From assembly GCA_025738555.1 (NCBI GenBank), contig JAOVFP010000001.1, positions 7,130,001-7,194,000 of the forward strand: DNA of 64,000 bases, written 5' to 3'. A program made the position numbers and the translations under genes. The DNA comes from Cyathus striatus (lineage: Eukaryota; Basidiomycota; Agaricomycetes; Agaricales; Nidulariaceae). The notes under the pieces are model-generated. The model searched no databases and was not told where the DNA came from. It saw only the letters and a program-made list of their open reading frames with translations. Of this stretch, positions 13,013-26,300 are shown piece by piece (positions within the stretch are counted from its first letter, which is position 1; every line of letters begins with the position of its first letter).

Positions 13013-13278
13013 TGCCATATAAAATTCACATGGTTAATTCATGTAAAATTCATGTATTCATGTATTCATGTGCAATCCATGTGTAATTCACATGAATTTC
13101 ATGTGGGGTTTTTCATGTGAATTTTACCTATTCACATTGTTCCACATGAAATTCACATGAAACAATTTGCAGGGGACTCCCCCAAAATCAGAGAAAATCA
13201 AGGTCCAAAATTTCAGGTAAACTTCATATGAAATTCACATAAAATTCATGTGAAAAGGGTGGGAGAGTGTGAAGACCT
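13013..13278. repeat. Palindromic subterminal repeats, ATTCACATGAA type
   Basis: Many copies of AAATTCATGTGAA and ATTCACATGAA alternate in both orientations. In arrangement they copy the subterminal repeats of the KDZ and sat elements, with a different unit sequence. GGGGACTCCCCCA at 13163 may mark the join of two element ends. Confidence 0.7.
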
Positions 13279-14990
13279 TGGCCATTGCTAATGCTCAAAG
13301 TGTAATAACATATGTATCTACCACATTTTAAAAAGCTCAGGATCATTGATATTGTAGTATTAATCATTATGTTGGTTGAGGGCTCATACCACCTCAAAGT
13401 ATAGCTTGTGCCTTTATTACACACCTACTTCTAGGCTGGTGAGATTCTTTTACATTCACATGTCTCCAAGGGTTCTGAGTGAGCCTCAAGGCCATAGCCT
13501 GTAGAGATTATGACAATCATGGTCCATTTAAACCTATCAATCTAAAGGTCCTATGAAAATATTCTGACATTTCAAAGGGTTCCTAGTCCAAGTGTTCTTC
13601 TAGATTATGTATATAATATCAATTCAATTACATTTTTGGAATTACACCTCACATAATGTTGCAAATATTTCACCAGCACATCCAATTCCCATGTCAGAAA
13701 GCTATGGAATGGTGTTACTGATCACATGTACCTATGTCATTGCAAAGTGATCATTCCTGAACCAGTGAGTGCACTTATCATTGTGCATTACTAGTGCTGA
13801 TCACAATACAAGTTGAAGATCATAAGCTTTTCTACTGATTGCCCATTGAGCTCACCCAAGAAATATTCAAATCTTGTCTAACAGAGTTGAGCAACTGCAT
13901 TTTTAAGGCACTATTGATGGCTCCCAAGAAATGGTACTGACTTTATCACAAGTCTGCAAGTGGTGGCATAATGTAGCCATTGTCATGCCTGAATGTCTTG
14001 AATGATTAGTGTGCAGTCTGATTTGCATGATGGCACTGCATTATAATGAAGCCATTCATCAATTTCTGTTCTGGGCTTCACAAGTCACTCAATGAAGAGC
14101 TATAGATGTTGATTTAGACTCTGTTCCCATGAAAGAAATTGTTAATCTTAAATAGCTTGAAGGGAAGAATGCCCCAATGACCCTATACAATCATACCCAA
14201 TCACAGTTCTCCCTAGACTTGAAATAAATTGTATTGAAAACTTCCATGTTGGAGAAATCTTGCCATATCTTACTCTCCCAAAGATAAGAGTACTGGACAT
14301 CCTGATTGCAGAAGTTGATGATTACAATGCTCTTGATCAACTTGAAAGTGTTGACTTCAACTGAAACTTTGCTTGCATGAAGGAAAGAAATAATTGAGTT
14401 AATAAATAAGGAAAGGAAGATGACTACAGGATGGATTGCACATTGGAGTAAATAAGAGTCAAAGATTGGGATTAATAAGCAGTGCAATGATGCCTGCTTA
14501 GTGGTAGAGATACAAGAGTAATTTATGTAGGACATTTTTTCATGCAGAGTTACCTTATTACCTGAAGGAGGGACTATAGTATGGATTGCAAGTAAATTGG
14601 CAGAGTAGTAAATACAAGCTCAGTTACTAGCATCTATGCAAAGTGGGTGATAAGTAAGTTAAAAACAAGTTCCACAGTTGCATTCAGCAGACAGTTTCAA
14701 TAAAAGTTTGGCTGGATGAGCTATCTATGCATATCATATGCAGGAGGACAATCAATCAATCTGTTGTATACAGGCCAAGAATTAATAGTAGACCACTTCA
14801 ATCTTTTTAGTCTGAATAGATATAGGACATCAACTAGTTCATTTAAGATACTTATGGTACATTTTTCAACTAAATTTATTTTAAACCAAGCTTTTTTCAA
14901 TCTTAATAGTCAAAATTTGCAATATAGGTATTTCCAATGCATCCCATCCAATACATATGTAACCTCTTATGGGTACTCATTCTTCTGAAT
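13279..14990. other. No recognised gene
   Basis: AT-rich, CpG-poor sequence. The only longer frames (14191-14535 minus, 14716-14988 plus) show no motifs and no splice-supported extension. Confidence 0.5.
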
Positions 14991-14999
14991 TCTATTTCT

Positions 15000-15590
15000 C
15001 ATCTCCAGAACCTGAATCTGCAGCACTTCAACTTCTGTCTATTTGCCTATCATTTGAAGTGTTGATGCAAGGTTATTCATACTTACCAGTGTATGTGGGT
15101 GCTCTTTTCCCAGAATTCTGGTTCTCATCTCCAGAACCTGAATCTGCAGCACTTCAGCTTCTGTCCATTTGCCCATCATTTGAAGTGTCAATGCAAGGCT
15201 ATTCATACTTGTCAGTGTATCTGAGTGCTCTTTTCCCAGAATTCTGGCATGCATCTCTAGAACCTGAATCTGCAGCACTTCAGCTTCTGTCCATTTGCCC
15301 ATCATTTGAAGTGTCAATGCAAGGCTATTCATACTTGTCAGTGTATCTGGGTGCTCTTTCCCCAGAATTCTGGTATGCATCTCCAGAAGCTGAATCTGCA
15401 GCACTTCAGCTTCTGTCCATTTGCCCATCATTTGAAGTGTCAATGCAAGGCTATTCATACTTGTCAGTGTATCTGGGTGCTCTTTCCCCAGAATTCTGGT
15501 ATGCATCTCCAGAAGCTGAATCTGCAGCACTTCAGCTTCTGTCCATTTGCCCATCATTCGAAGTGTCAATACAAGACTATTCTTTTCAGT
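15000..15590 (-). repeat. 126-bp tandem repeat encoding TPR units
   Basis: Five 126-bp units, nearly identical in DNA, encode the 42-residue TPRs of the NLR. Such internal identity suggests recent unit duplication or gene conversion, as known for repeat domains of fungal NLRs. The plus-strand open frame across it (14969-15745) is an antisense by-product. Confidence 0.9.
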
Positions 15591-16962
15591 TAAGAATAGC
15601 CGATATTGGCACCATGCTTGTACCAAGGGATGTAACCCAAATCCTGTCCCATCTACAGTTCTTTTTATCAATGAGAATGACAATAGAAGTCCAATACTTT
15701 CTCTGTATTGCATCTCATTCCACTCATTGTATTCCTCAAAATTGAATAATTCTTTATTCACACTTGGAATAAAGGTTGGAATAAAACTGTTCTCATATAT
15801 TTTTGCATAATCTGCATAATACTTTGCAGCTCTTTCAAATATTTTATCTAAAATATTTTCATGGTGTAGAAAGGCACTCATATTTATTAGTTTTATAGCA
15901 TATTTGGCTGTCATTGCACTCTCTTTATCATCTTCATCTTTAGCCATTTCCTCTATTTTCTGGAATGATATCTCCCATGTTCCATAAACAGTCTTATTAT
16001 ACTTTGATGCCCCTTTGAATTTTTTGTTTGTCATGAGCCTAAGCCTATTTTTATCATAGACTGTTATATATTTATCAATGTTGCATTGTCCAGTACTAAT
16101 ATATGCTCCTGCTTGATCAATAGCCAAAGGAAGGAAATGAAATTTAGCACAGATCTCTGTAGCCACATTATAACATTTCACAGGAGATTCATTTAAACCA
16201 GAAGATTTCAATAGCAATTCAACAGCAGTTTCTTCATTCATTACTGACACCTCTTCAGAGTTACTTGCAGATACAACTCTTTTATGTTCTGGATTTCTGC
16301 TTGTTATCAGAATGTGCCCCTTATTTCCTGGTGGGATAAATTTTTCCACTGTGTCAGGTGAGCCATCAGCATTGTCAAAAATCATTAGCCATTCATCATT
16401 AAGGGTATTCATCCATTGTTGAATCATTGCAGCAGAATAAGAAACTCCAGATGGCAATATTTTGATATTGATTTTATATATATCCTTTAGACTTTGATCA
16501 ATAGTCACTTCAGATGTTGCATCAATCCAAAAGATATAAGAATAGCTATAAAACAGAATTAACTTCATCTATTATAACTTTGCAAAACTTATACAAACCT
16601 ATTAGATGATTCATCTATATACTTCAAAGTGATTTGAGTTTTTCCAATACCACCCATTCCATATAGAAGATACATCTTTCGACCAGGACTATCATTCTTA
16701 TTCATGTGCATATGCAACTTTTTCAGATATTCCTGTTGTCCAGTAAAGTTTTGAGTAGTGCTGGGTTGAGTATTTTTAATGGGAGAAAGAGGTTCAGAAT
16801 TCTCTTGATTTGTAACATAAGTGTTGTTCTGTAAAGGTTGTAAATTCAAAATAGTTAAGTGCATAGATGTCTCGGGTCTGTTATGCAGTAAATCACCTGA
16901 GTATTGATCTCAGTCAATATTTGATTCTGTACGACGAAATCATGGGTATATTTATAAGACAT
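15036..16962 (-). pseudogene. NLR-type NB-ARC/TPR protein, truncated by a nonsense codon
   Basis: Fungal NOD-like receptor, an intracellular NTPase switch thought to act in non-self recognition or programmed cell death. I start it at ATG 16962: a 22-codon first exon ends at a GTGATT donor, a 68-nt intron ends TTTACAG, and reading continues in phase. The P-loop is GMGGIGKTQ (about 16645). A second intron (GTTTGT...TTTATAG, about 16545-16600) precedes IFWIDATSE. Walker B is WLMIFDNAD, then ILITSRN, FLPLAIDQAGAYIS (GLPLA position) and HPLVQAW, then four full 42-residue TPR units (NSLALTLQMMGKWTEAEVLQ type). The fifth unit has TAG where the others encode Trp (MIGK-stop-TEVE), a G-to-A change, and decays after that. 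The N-terminus is short (about 50 residues before the NB-ARC) with no effector domain that I recognise. The gene sits at the border of a CpG-rich stretch. Confidence 0.85.
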
Positions 16963-19056
16963 ATTGTTTCTTGTAACTTGTGTGGATAGATGCTTGAGCT
17001 AGCGCTATGGTGTAATCGAGGAGGAAGTTTCGATTGATTGATTATATTCAAATTGACGGATACTTTATAGTTCAGTTGTTTGATGCACGCGGTCGATCAT
17101 GAGAACGGATCCCAAATGAAGTGGTGATATCTGGATTTTGAACACCGCTGTGACAGGAGGAAGGCCGTGATGTGTGGGTGATAGTGTTCCACAAATAATA
17201 TCCTTGGTCAAATGACTACGATTACTGGCACTAGATATTTCAAAATTGGCGCTTGAACGTCTGCTCTAGCCTCTCGCGATAAGGAACCACTTACCCTTGT
17301 AACCGGTTGTACAGCCGCTTCATACAGATTCGACATACCATAGTTGGCTTTCGAGGCGCCAATGTCCACAGCACTGAGCAAGTGGTTGATCATTGATGAT
17401 AGTGCAGACTACGCATTACAAATATTGTGATCGCTCTTGTTCTGTTTTAAGCCCTGGAGTTTTCGGGTAACGCGCGCTGATGGCAGACATGTATGAAAGC
17501 AGGCGCCGAATAATTGTTGAATAACTAAAGTTGCAATAGTTGGTCGATTCCGGAATGCGATTATCATTATTCCTAAAAATAATCACATATGTGGGAGTAT
17601 CGATTTCAACATCTCTATCGCAGACGCTCGCAGTTTCACATGCGATTGGCGGCCTGAGACAGATCGATCCGTGTGACAGAAGTTCAATCCCCGCAACGCT
17701 CAACTGTAAACCTTAAGTCTCTCCTTCCAGCCGAGGCCAAGAGGTGTCAGATCCAGCGATCTCGGTCGTCCCATCCTGCCACGCGAGACTCTTCCCAGGA
17801 TAGCGGCATTCTACGGCTGTTTCAGATTTCCATCAATTTGTACTGCTCGGCATCCGGCATCTCCAAGCTTGTCGTGCCATTGTTTCCTTATCGTTTTCAA
17901 TCCTTCTATTGCAAGTGTATCTACGAGTTGCTTGTCTGAGTAGTAAAACTATCATGGCGCTAATATATAGTAGCAATTAGCTATGTGTATGTGCAGAAAT
18001 TTAAGTTAAAGAATTAACTAAAGACATCGTGAGGCGAACCTGTGGAAAAAGAGTAAGGTGTAATAATATTATTAGGGTAGTGGATGATAATAGGGGAAAT
18101 GTGTATTCCGGGTGGTGGTTTTCTACTTGTTGTAGGTTTACGGAATAAATATTAATGAATCTCCATGTCCATCACGAGTGTTTGCATGTCTTGATGAACA
18201 TGAAATAAGAATTGAAGACTCCTTTCTCAGCTTTGAGACACTAATAAATTATCCATTAGTCAAATACTTACATGATGTACGAAATAAAATAAAAGATTTG
18301 TTTCGTCTTGACTCGTTTTTCATACTGGCTCACAAGTTGTAAATGGATCTTGGGCAATTCTAGTGCATCTATCAGTGAAAAATTGGATATGAGAGGTCTT
18401 TGCGTCAACATATGGTAAGTTATAGATAGCTCGAGAACGAGCATCCAAGTATGGATCATGCATTGCAGAGGAATAGCATAAAAATAACAACAGTAAGCTA
18501 GCTTGCGCCGGGACATTGGGTGACATCCTGAGAGTTGGACATTGGGATAACAGTTTCTATTTTTTTACCATATTACTCCGAATCTCTCGAGATAATGAGA
18601 TTTAGCATAAAAGCAACAACCTAAAGTACGCAACGATACTAATCTAGATGTTTATATTAATATAAATGAAGTCTTGATATATAGTAGCTACAGTGTTAAA
18701 CTGCCGCAGATGTGGTTACATATTACGAGATGGAAGCGTTGAAGACGCGTAGAAAATGAGAAGTTTCTAGGTAGGCGACAGTAAACGCGCTTCTATGTAA
18801 ATTGTAGCACACTGGCATTGTTTGGTGAGCATTTGATTGTTCTCACAGTTGACAACATCGACCGCCGTGCCGACGTGCCATGAATCACGCTAAACCAAAT
18901 TTGTAGTGTACCCCCCCCCCACTCTATGACATCATGGACGACCGCGATCGCCGGATCTGACACCTCTTGGCCGAGGCCCGAGGGAAGGTACCTCCACCTT
19001 GAAGACAATCCTACTCGCGGCAACACTATCTTCGTCACAACCGATGTGCTGCGAAG

Positions 19057-19362
19057 CAGTGTTGGCGTGGTCAGTCAATGGAGGTCCGAATGGTCTGATT
19101 ATGTCATGCACCATCTGACCTATAGACGGGTCCGTCAAACGTATTGACGGGGTCGCAAAGGGTCTATAGTAAAATCGTTCCCACACCTTTCATGACCCAG
19201 GAATTAGAGCGCCGAGCGACGCCACATTTAACGCTCGGTCCGTTGCTTAGTAATATAATTCGGCCTCTTCCATTGACCAGTCAGTGATTGACCTATCGAC
19301 CGTCAATCATTGACTTGGACCCTCTTGACGGACGGGGTCAGACCCCGTCAATGACAACGCTG
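19057..19362. mobile_element. hAT-like MITE, 306 bp
   Basis: Perfect 8-bp flanking duplication CTGCGAAG at 19049-19056 and 19363-19370. Ends are CAGTGTTGGC on the left and, reverse complemented, CAGCGTTGTC on the right. An 8-bp duplication and CAG-starting ends fit hAT elements. There is no coding capacity. A GACGGGGTC/GACCCCGTC hairpin lies just inside the right end. Confidence 0.8.
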
Positions 19363-19407
19363 CTGCGAAGCGTTCATTACGTAACGTTTGTCGTTACCCG
19401 TCCAAGC

Positions 19408-20340
19408 TAGTGTTGTGGGCAAAACGTCGCCATTTCGCCGCGCCAGGTGGCGAAACCTCCAGTACAAAGAGGGTTGCGGTAACCGGCGAATGATGTATTA
19501 CATAACCGACAGATTAGCCAACGAACGATATCGGATAAGTCAACGAAGATTGTCATTGTCAAGGCGAGAACAATGCCAAGGATCACGTGATGACCAGACG
19601 GCGTCCGCAAAAGAGCCCATTTTATTGAGGGAAGGAAATGATGGAGTACATGGAAAAGCCAGTAAAAAAGAGCCGAAAACACTAGTGAGTAGTAGGAATA
19701 CGAGATATGTGGGATAGTGGTTATTAATAAGGTGATAGTAAGATAAATAAGATGAAATGGAAGCATGAAAGAAGACTATAAATTGATTATGGGATTAGTA
19801 GGGACGAGGTGGGAAGGTAAAGGCAGAAATTCTTGTCAACATAATGGAGCAAAAATGCGGTTAAGTGCAATGGATATGGGCAGCAGTGTCTGGTATCTAC
19901 TTGGGCTGGTTAGATAGCAAACCAAGCAACCAAGCACAAGTAGTGCGCGCACCTTGCAATTTCAAAATAGGAACCGATTGTTCCACTGGAGAATAGTAGG
20001 TTTGGTATTAGAGCCACAACGATGAAGCGGTACGGTGAGCTTGTGAAAGACTTTAGATCTTGCACAAAATTATTTTTGAGCTTGAAACAAATATACTCTC
20101 CATTCGGTGGAGGAAAATGGGAGCAGTGACAATAAATGAAATACAGGAAGTTTAATGTACTCAATGAGATTAGTACAATAGTAATATTTTGTCATATACG
20201 GCTTAACTGTGACTACGGATGGTAAAGGAACACGGTAAATCTCTTCGCCAGTATTGCCAGCTTTCGCCATTTTCCCACGCCAGGTTTTCGCCTCGCCAGG
20301 CGATTGGCGAATGCTCTCGGAGGTTTTGCCTCCTACACTA
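19408..20340. mobile_element. hAT-like non-autonomous element, 933 bp
   Basis: Perfect 8-bp flanking duplication GTCCAAGC at 19400-19407 and 20341-20348. Inverted ends are TAGTGTTGTGGGCAAAAC and, from the right, TAGTGTAGGAGGCAAAAC, which resemble hAT termini (TAGTGnnGGGCAAA). Inside, near both ends, are inverted copies of GGCGAAA/GCCAGG-type sequence. No transposase is encoded. It starts 45 bp from the previous MITE. Confidence 0.85.
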
Positions 20341-23300
20341 GTCCAAGCTAACACCTGTGATCTCGAACTGATAGCGATGACGGGGCACAAACTGACACCC
20401 TCGATGGGCTAGAACTCAAAGTAGGGAGGACAGTGTACGTTCTGTCTCTGACTGCCATTTTGTCGCCCCCATGCCTTCCGTTGTTTGAGCCAGGTCCTCC
20501 CGAGTCCCGTGCACTCTTTCCGGCGCCTTTTCGATGTCTTCATTCAACTAGCATCCGACGGCTGATGGTACCCGACTCCACCACTTCTGCTCCTGATACA
20601 TGTTCGTCCTTACCGGTACGAGGACGCTCACGATTTAGAGCCATTCTCTTCACTATTCACTTGAACGCACCTCTCCAACTTCACTAATGCGCAAGTTCAA
20701 CTCGCCAGTGGCCAAATCACAGCTCTGTCTAACATAACATTCCTCCAAGACGTGCTCTACATTCTTGCTACGCTCTCTTTTCGGTCTTCTTTCTCGACAT
20801 TACGGCCAAAGCACCTTCAACGAGAGCTGTACTGAATGTTTCGACGGTCGTGCGTCGAAGGCGTACGGGTGGCGCTCAATATGCTCCCATCCAAGTGAAC
20901 TACGGATATCTTAACCATGCAAGAATGTACGCACCGACTTTACGGCTATTTCTCTTGCTGACGGTGAGTTCTACAGCTTCATGATAGACAATGCTTTAGA
21001 CCAGCAATGTGAGAGTGTGAAGACCGGAGCTGTGAACCGGTACGTCCACTTTACGTTCTTTTTCGCTGTGTTGACATTATCGATGGCTGTAATTTTAGTG
21101 CAAACCTGGTCCGTTTCAATATCTCGATCCACCCAACTTCGAGGTAGCAACTGCCATAGCCTACCCTCCGCCTTTCCCATGAATTGTAGAGGCTGCACGA
21201 TCGTCACCCTGAAGAGATATTACTGGTTCTCTTCAGCAGCTACTTCTCCATCTCCCTTAGCATGTCATAGTGCTACCTTGTATATGCCAATGGCTTCTGC
21301 TGCTTATCGTGTTCGTCGGTACAAACGATTACTGCACGCACGTTTCGTTGTGTATATCCATTTCCTCAATGTTAAGATTTCATCTTTAACGTCGTCCCTC
21401 CTCTTAGCCTCGGTAACCCCAGTGCTGGATATTTATCACCACTAGTATACCATTGAGGACCTGAAGCAGCTCGTTCTTGTCGACTAAACTTGCTTCTTCG
21501 CCCACCACGAACGTGCTTGCTTTCCTTTCGTAGAAGTGCCTTATCAATCTTCATTTACTCTAAGATTGATATCTTCTGCCTCGAAACTTTGTTATCTAAC
21601 ACACTTCAGACTATTTATCTATTCGAAGACTGTACGCTTCATCATTCGATATTATTATAGTACTTGCATTTTTACTTCAAGACGCTGGGACCTAAGTTAC
21701 TACTAATAGCCATGCCGCTGTCATCTTCGCGTGCTAGACCAACCGGCGACAACACCTCATCTATTGGGAACTCCCTCCTTGGCACTTCGGATACACTCTC
21801 CACGCTAACCTAGGGCACGGATCCCCAGCCATTCATGGGTCGCCTCCGCAAGTAATTCCAACACACACCAGATCACTGCTATCGTCGAAGGACGAGCACA
21901 AGCATAACCCCGTTCGAAGCGTGGGGAAGAAACTAGGAAGTTCCAGTGGGTGTGTATGTATTTCCACATCTCTCTTATATTTACGCTCGAAAGAGAGGAA
22001 ATCTGGGGGCAAGAGGTTTATATACAACTCGCCTTCGCCCTCAGTTGTGCAAAACGAAACGTAGTACCACGGGCACGTTTAAGGACTTGTATCCACGAAA
22101 ATCCCCACGACTGAAGCAGCCAACCTCTCTAAACGTTCTCAGCAAGAAATGCGAAAGGGAGATTGAAGGGACGTCTGGGATGGTAACTGGGGTGCACGAG
22201 TTTCCTTTCAATGTGGCGAGGACTCTGGTGGCAGGGTTGCGTGGGGTTGAAGTACACAGTACCAGCCACCCCACAGCCACTGAAACCCGGAATGATAAGC
22301 GGGGACCTTTCTCAATCCATTAGCACCATCGAAAAGACGAAGGGAACGGATAACTCACATCAATTGAGCCAACCCTCACGCAGCCATAACTTCCATACCC
22401 TCCACCAAAAACACCATGTCCTCAACTTAATCTTCGAACCGAACCTGCGGACGCTAGGCAAACTGGCGGAAGTGCACCAGTGGTAGACAAAGAATATGGC
22501 CCTTCCGTTCCCTGCCTCCAGTTCCTGCTTAGAAACGGCATCTTTAAATGCATCGCCTCAATTGCACATAGCCACTCCCCCATCCCAACATCTTAGACTC
22601 CATATAGTAGTAACACAAAGAAGAGGTTTCGCACAGGAGATATATGCCTTCGAAGTTTGAGGAGCGTTATCCTAATCAACAACACACGAGTTGTAAACAG
22701 GACCGAAGAACTGCGATATGGCGGAGATATCACAGTACCAAACGAGAACAGGCCAGGGCTGATTGGCTGCTGAGAACAAGGATCCTCGGTTTGCTTCACC
22801 TCCCGCACACTCTTCACCTCCCGTTCACCCACCACCTCGTTTTTGGATGAAAACATTGTCTCGTATCTCAGCGGCATTGCCTTTTCCACCGACGAACAGC
22901 CTTCCTACGCCTCATGAACTCAGTCTATGAGGGACCCTAGTGGAGAGTTGTTGCGAGCTATGAGAAGTCTTTGATATCCAGGTACAAAAAATCTGTCCTT
23001 CCGAAGCCCCAGAACCGTGGGGTTTGACGTGAGGTGTCTGACTAGCTTCGTAATGGGAAGATGACGGTATGGCGAAGATGCAACGGTAGTAGACGAAAGA
23101 GAGTTAACAAGAATATGATGCTTCTGCTAGCGGACGTCATCTAACGTTGTGCAATGGTAATGACTGAAGATACACATGACCAAGAAACGAGAGGGAAGCG
23201 CAATTCAAACGGGGATGTTATGTAGCAGCGGGAAAAGGATACTGCTGGGATGGGAGTCCTGATTCGCCATTCCCTGCATCTTCTCCGTCTTATACATCCT

Positions 23301-26300
23301 CATTCCCTCCCCGTCCCCTACATCCTCCATATCAGCTACATTCTTCTCGTCTCCCACATTCTCTTCATATGCATCAGGATTCCCACGCCGCATGGCCCAA
23401 AGGCTACGTTGAGGTTGACGTGGAATGTATGACGCGTTCATGTAGCATTGTAACAGCCATCGAAGCACCAGCGTATAACGAGAAGAACGATGGCAGGATT
23501 GCGAAGGTGAGTGTGCAGGAGAGTTCCTGGGTGCTAGGAATAGGATCTTGATGGGATATATGTTCGCTTCATCCCCAAATCCTCTTCGTTCCAAACGTCG
23601 ATCTCATCAGGATCTTTAAAGATTCGGTGTGGAAGTACCATACGCTGGGTACGTATCCTCAGACAAACTATTGGATATAAACCGCTAGGTGTACCCTACT
23701 GTGTCCACACTATCATTGGGGATCTTAAGGCGGATCTTCACTGCCCTCGCCGAGATACATCGATACCAAAAGGCTGCTGCAGATCCCATCCATTAGTCAG
23801 TTCAAATTGTTAAGAAAGAAACACATTAAGAAACATACCATACATCCAAGTTCTTCATCCTCCCCTCCCCTATGACTCCGAACATCAGGTGGACCACCGT
23901 AGGGTTCAACACTGAGCATGCGTCACCGTGCGATGCTTGTCGACAATGGCCGCCCAACGTCCATAGGTCAGTCCAGTGGACAGCTTCGATAGTCGCAGAG
24001 AGTACGGCGCAATGAAGCGTACATAATCGTCACGATGCTTCACTCCGAGCCCCCGCATACCAGGCAGCAGCAGCAGCATAGGCACCCTCAAACTCGCATC
24101 TGAAACTGAGCATAAGGGTGGGTGAGTATGAAGCGTAGGCACTGTACAGTCGAACCCGTGTTCAGGGGACGGACAACAGCAAGCTACCATCCAGTCCGTC
24201 CACGAACAATGCAAGTACGAAATGCAACTCTTCAGCTCCAGTGCTGCTTTGAAAGCCGAAATTTTCCTGGGGGCAGGCACTGCGCTGCGTGAAAGCAGTA
24301 TCCTCAGACTGAGGACGATGACACATGTCATGGAGCCTATCCTTGGGTCTGTGTTGGTCCTGGTCCGAATTCCGATCAGGGGGAACAGCAGAAGAGTTCG
24401 AGCATTTACCTCGTTTCTTTATCCTCACGCGTATACCCAGCAGCAGCTGGCTCACTGCGCCAAACATCATCGCTAGCAATGGACGCTCCCTCCTCTACAC
24501 ATATTCAACTTCAATAACTTGAAGCTACCTCCAACCTTGCTCCAACCTTCCACGCGGTGTTCCCGGTATTGCTGTGCTTTGCGTGATTGTGATCCCTTGT
24601 TCATTGGGGTGTTGAGGTTACTACAGACTTGCAGGCAGTATCCCAATTAGGACGGGAGGGTGCAATGCACATTGACATGAAGGTCACGCTATTTCAAAAT
24701 CATACATTCTTGGTTGAAAACGTGAATAGTGTGCCTAAGGTAGTCTCCTAGGGTAGTTTAGGACGTGTAATTGGCCTTGATGAAGGAGTGTACTTACAGG
24801 CTTGGTATGAGCCTATACTCGACATTCACCAAATGCGATGATATCGCCACACTCCCTAGGTGCAAATGTGAAGAAGAGATGGAGAGGGCTGCGCCTGTGA
24901 ATGTTGTACTTCTGTGACTTGAGGAATTAGGTAGCTTATTCAAGTTGTAGCTTGGTGCTTAGTTTAGGGAAGGGGCGGATATCTTCGTCTCTTGCTTCTT
25001 CTATCTTCTGGGGTGGAGACGAGTGGTAGGAAAGATAAAGGGAGAGGGAATGGGAAAGAAAAGGCGTATACCAGTATAGCTGAGGAAGGAGATGGCGACG
25101 AGGGAGAGGTGCAGCAAGAGAGAAAGAGGGAGAGTGTGGTTCGGAGGATACGGAGTCGTGGATTGAGGCTGTTGTTGAAGAGTGCTGCGTCGTGCTGCGT
25201 CGTTTTCGTCAGGGGTATAGGCCGTAGGCCGCCTGCTCGTGTACAGGCTTTGGTACAGCGGCTGGGTGCAGCGTAGGGACCGACATGGATGGATCCAAGA
25301 TCCGGGGCATAGACGAAAAGGAAAAGAAAAGTTCGGTTCCGAGTGGGAACCGATGTTTCAGGTCTTATCAGGCCGCTTGCTCTACGGAGCGTCCGATGGT
25401 ATGGCCGGCCACAAAGACCTTGTTTACCAACACCGTCTTGCAGTTGATAATAAACAAATAAAACGGACTCTGAACGGACTGGACAGCTGACCACATACTT
25501 AGCAATGTGGTGATAATTAGTTCTTTGTGATGTATAGTAAATGGACAAGTACTCTATATAAGTATTAGTATAAATTAATGCGCTAATAAATTTATTGAAG
25601 TAGAAAAATGTGAAAGGCTTAGGCGCTAGAATGATCATTAGTATTGTTAATTACGATGTGCTTCAAGTTGGAGGAGGTAGTTTTTCGCTTTTTCTTTGGA
25701 AATTTTGATTCTAGAAGTGGTAGGAACGATCCAAATTAGTTGCAGAGTATTTAAGTAATAAAGTATGACACTTACTGAGACTGCACGAGCTTTCACGGAG
25801 TCCGTGAACAAATATTATCATAGAAAATGAAGCAGAATCTGGCTTTATAAAAGGTTTAGATAACCAATTATTATCAAATCCTAAACATGAAGTGAGAGAT
25901 GAAGAGTTGACCAAATAGTTTAAATAATGCATAAGAGTTCCCTTATGACTTGCAAGATTAGGATAATGAGACTTACTTGATAAATATAACATTAAGAGAG
26001 ATGTGTACGCAACAAAGAGTGGGTAATTGGGTGCGAGTATTAAACCAATTTAAAATGAGTGACGAGGTGATAAATATACGAGGAACAATATGTTCCAGCT
26101 CTGATAATCGACTACAAAATGTATATAAGATTAGAAAAATGGCGATTGAATTAATAAAAAAAAATACTCACTTCCATTCTCATAGAACTGATACATACTG
26201 TGAAAGAAGCACAAACGTCTTGGGGATCCAATGACTGGTCGATCTTCGCACTTTTATAGCTTTCAGGGAATTTACCTATGTGTACCATTGAATGCTTTTG

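Larger units (their letters stand above)
11379..13278. mobile_element. Relic of one end of a KDZ-type element
   Basis: From right to left the order copies the gene-A side of KDZ-2: a terminus GGGAGAGTGTGAAGACCT (13261-13278) that resembles the sat end GGGGGAGTGTAAATTACT, palindromic subterminal repeats of ATTCACATGAA type (13013-13255), a tRNA-like sequence (12113-12200) and a purine-rich tract (11866-11990). No gene A or gene B remains; a similar AT-rich GAAATTCAAGTGAA repeat appears at 11410-11450 next to sat-2. A foldback element at about 12256-12985 sits between the tRNA-like part and the subterminal repeats. This assignment is inferred from order and short matches. Confidence 0.45.

Noticed and set aside
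14969..15745. 258-codon plus-strand frame with internal repeats
   Set aside because: It is the antisense of the NLR TPR region; the NB-ARC/TPR reading on the minus strand is clearly the coding one.
16589..16864. NLR start at the ATG at 16862
   Set aside because: A splice-consistent upstream exon with its own ATG (16962) continues the frame, so the later ATG probably lies within an intron.
17640..17705. tRNA-like B box (AGTTCAATCCCCGC)
   Set aside because: No A box at a suitable distance and no cloverleaf.
20433..21445. Possible copia-like or other gene in the CpG-rich stretch
   Set aside because: Some text near 20700 faintly recalls a copia protease region, but frames are broken and no catalytic motif could be found.
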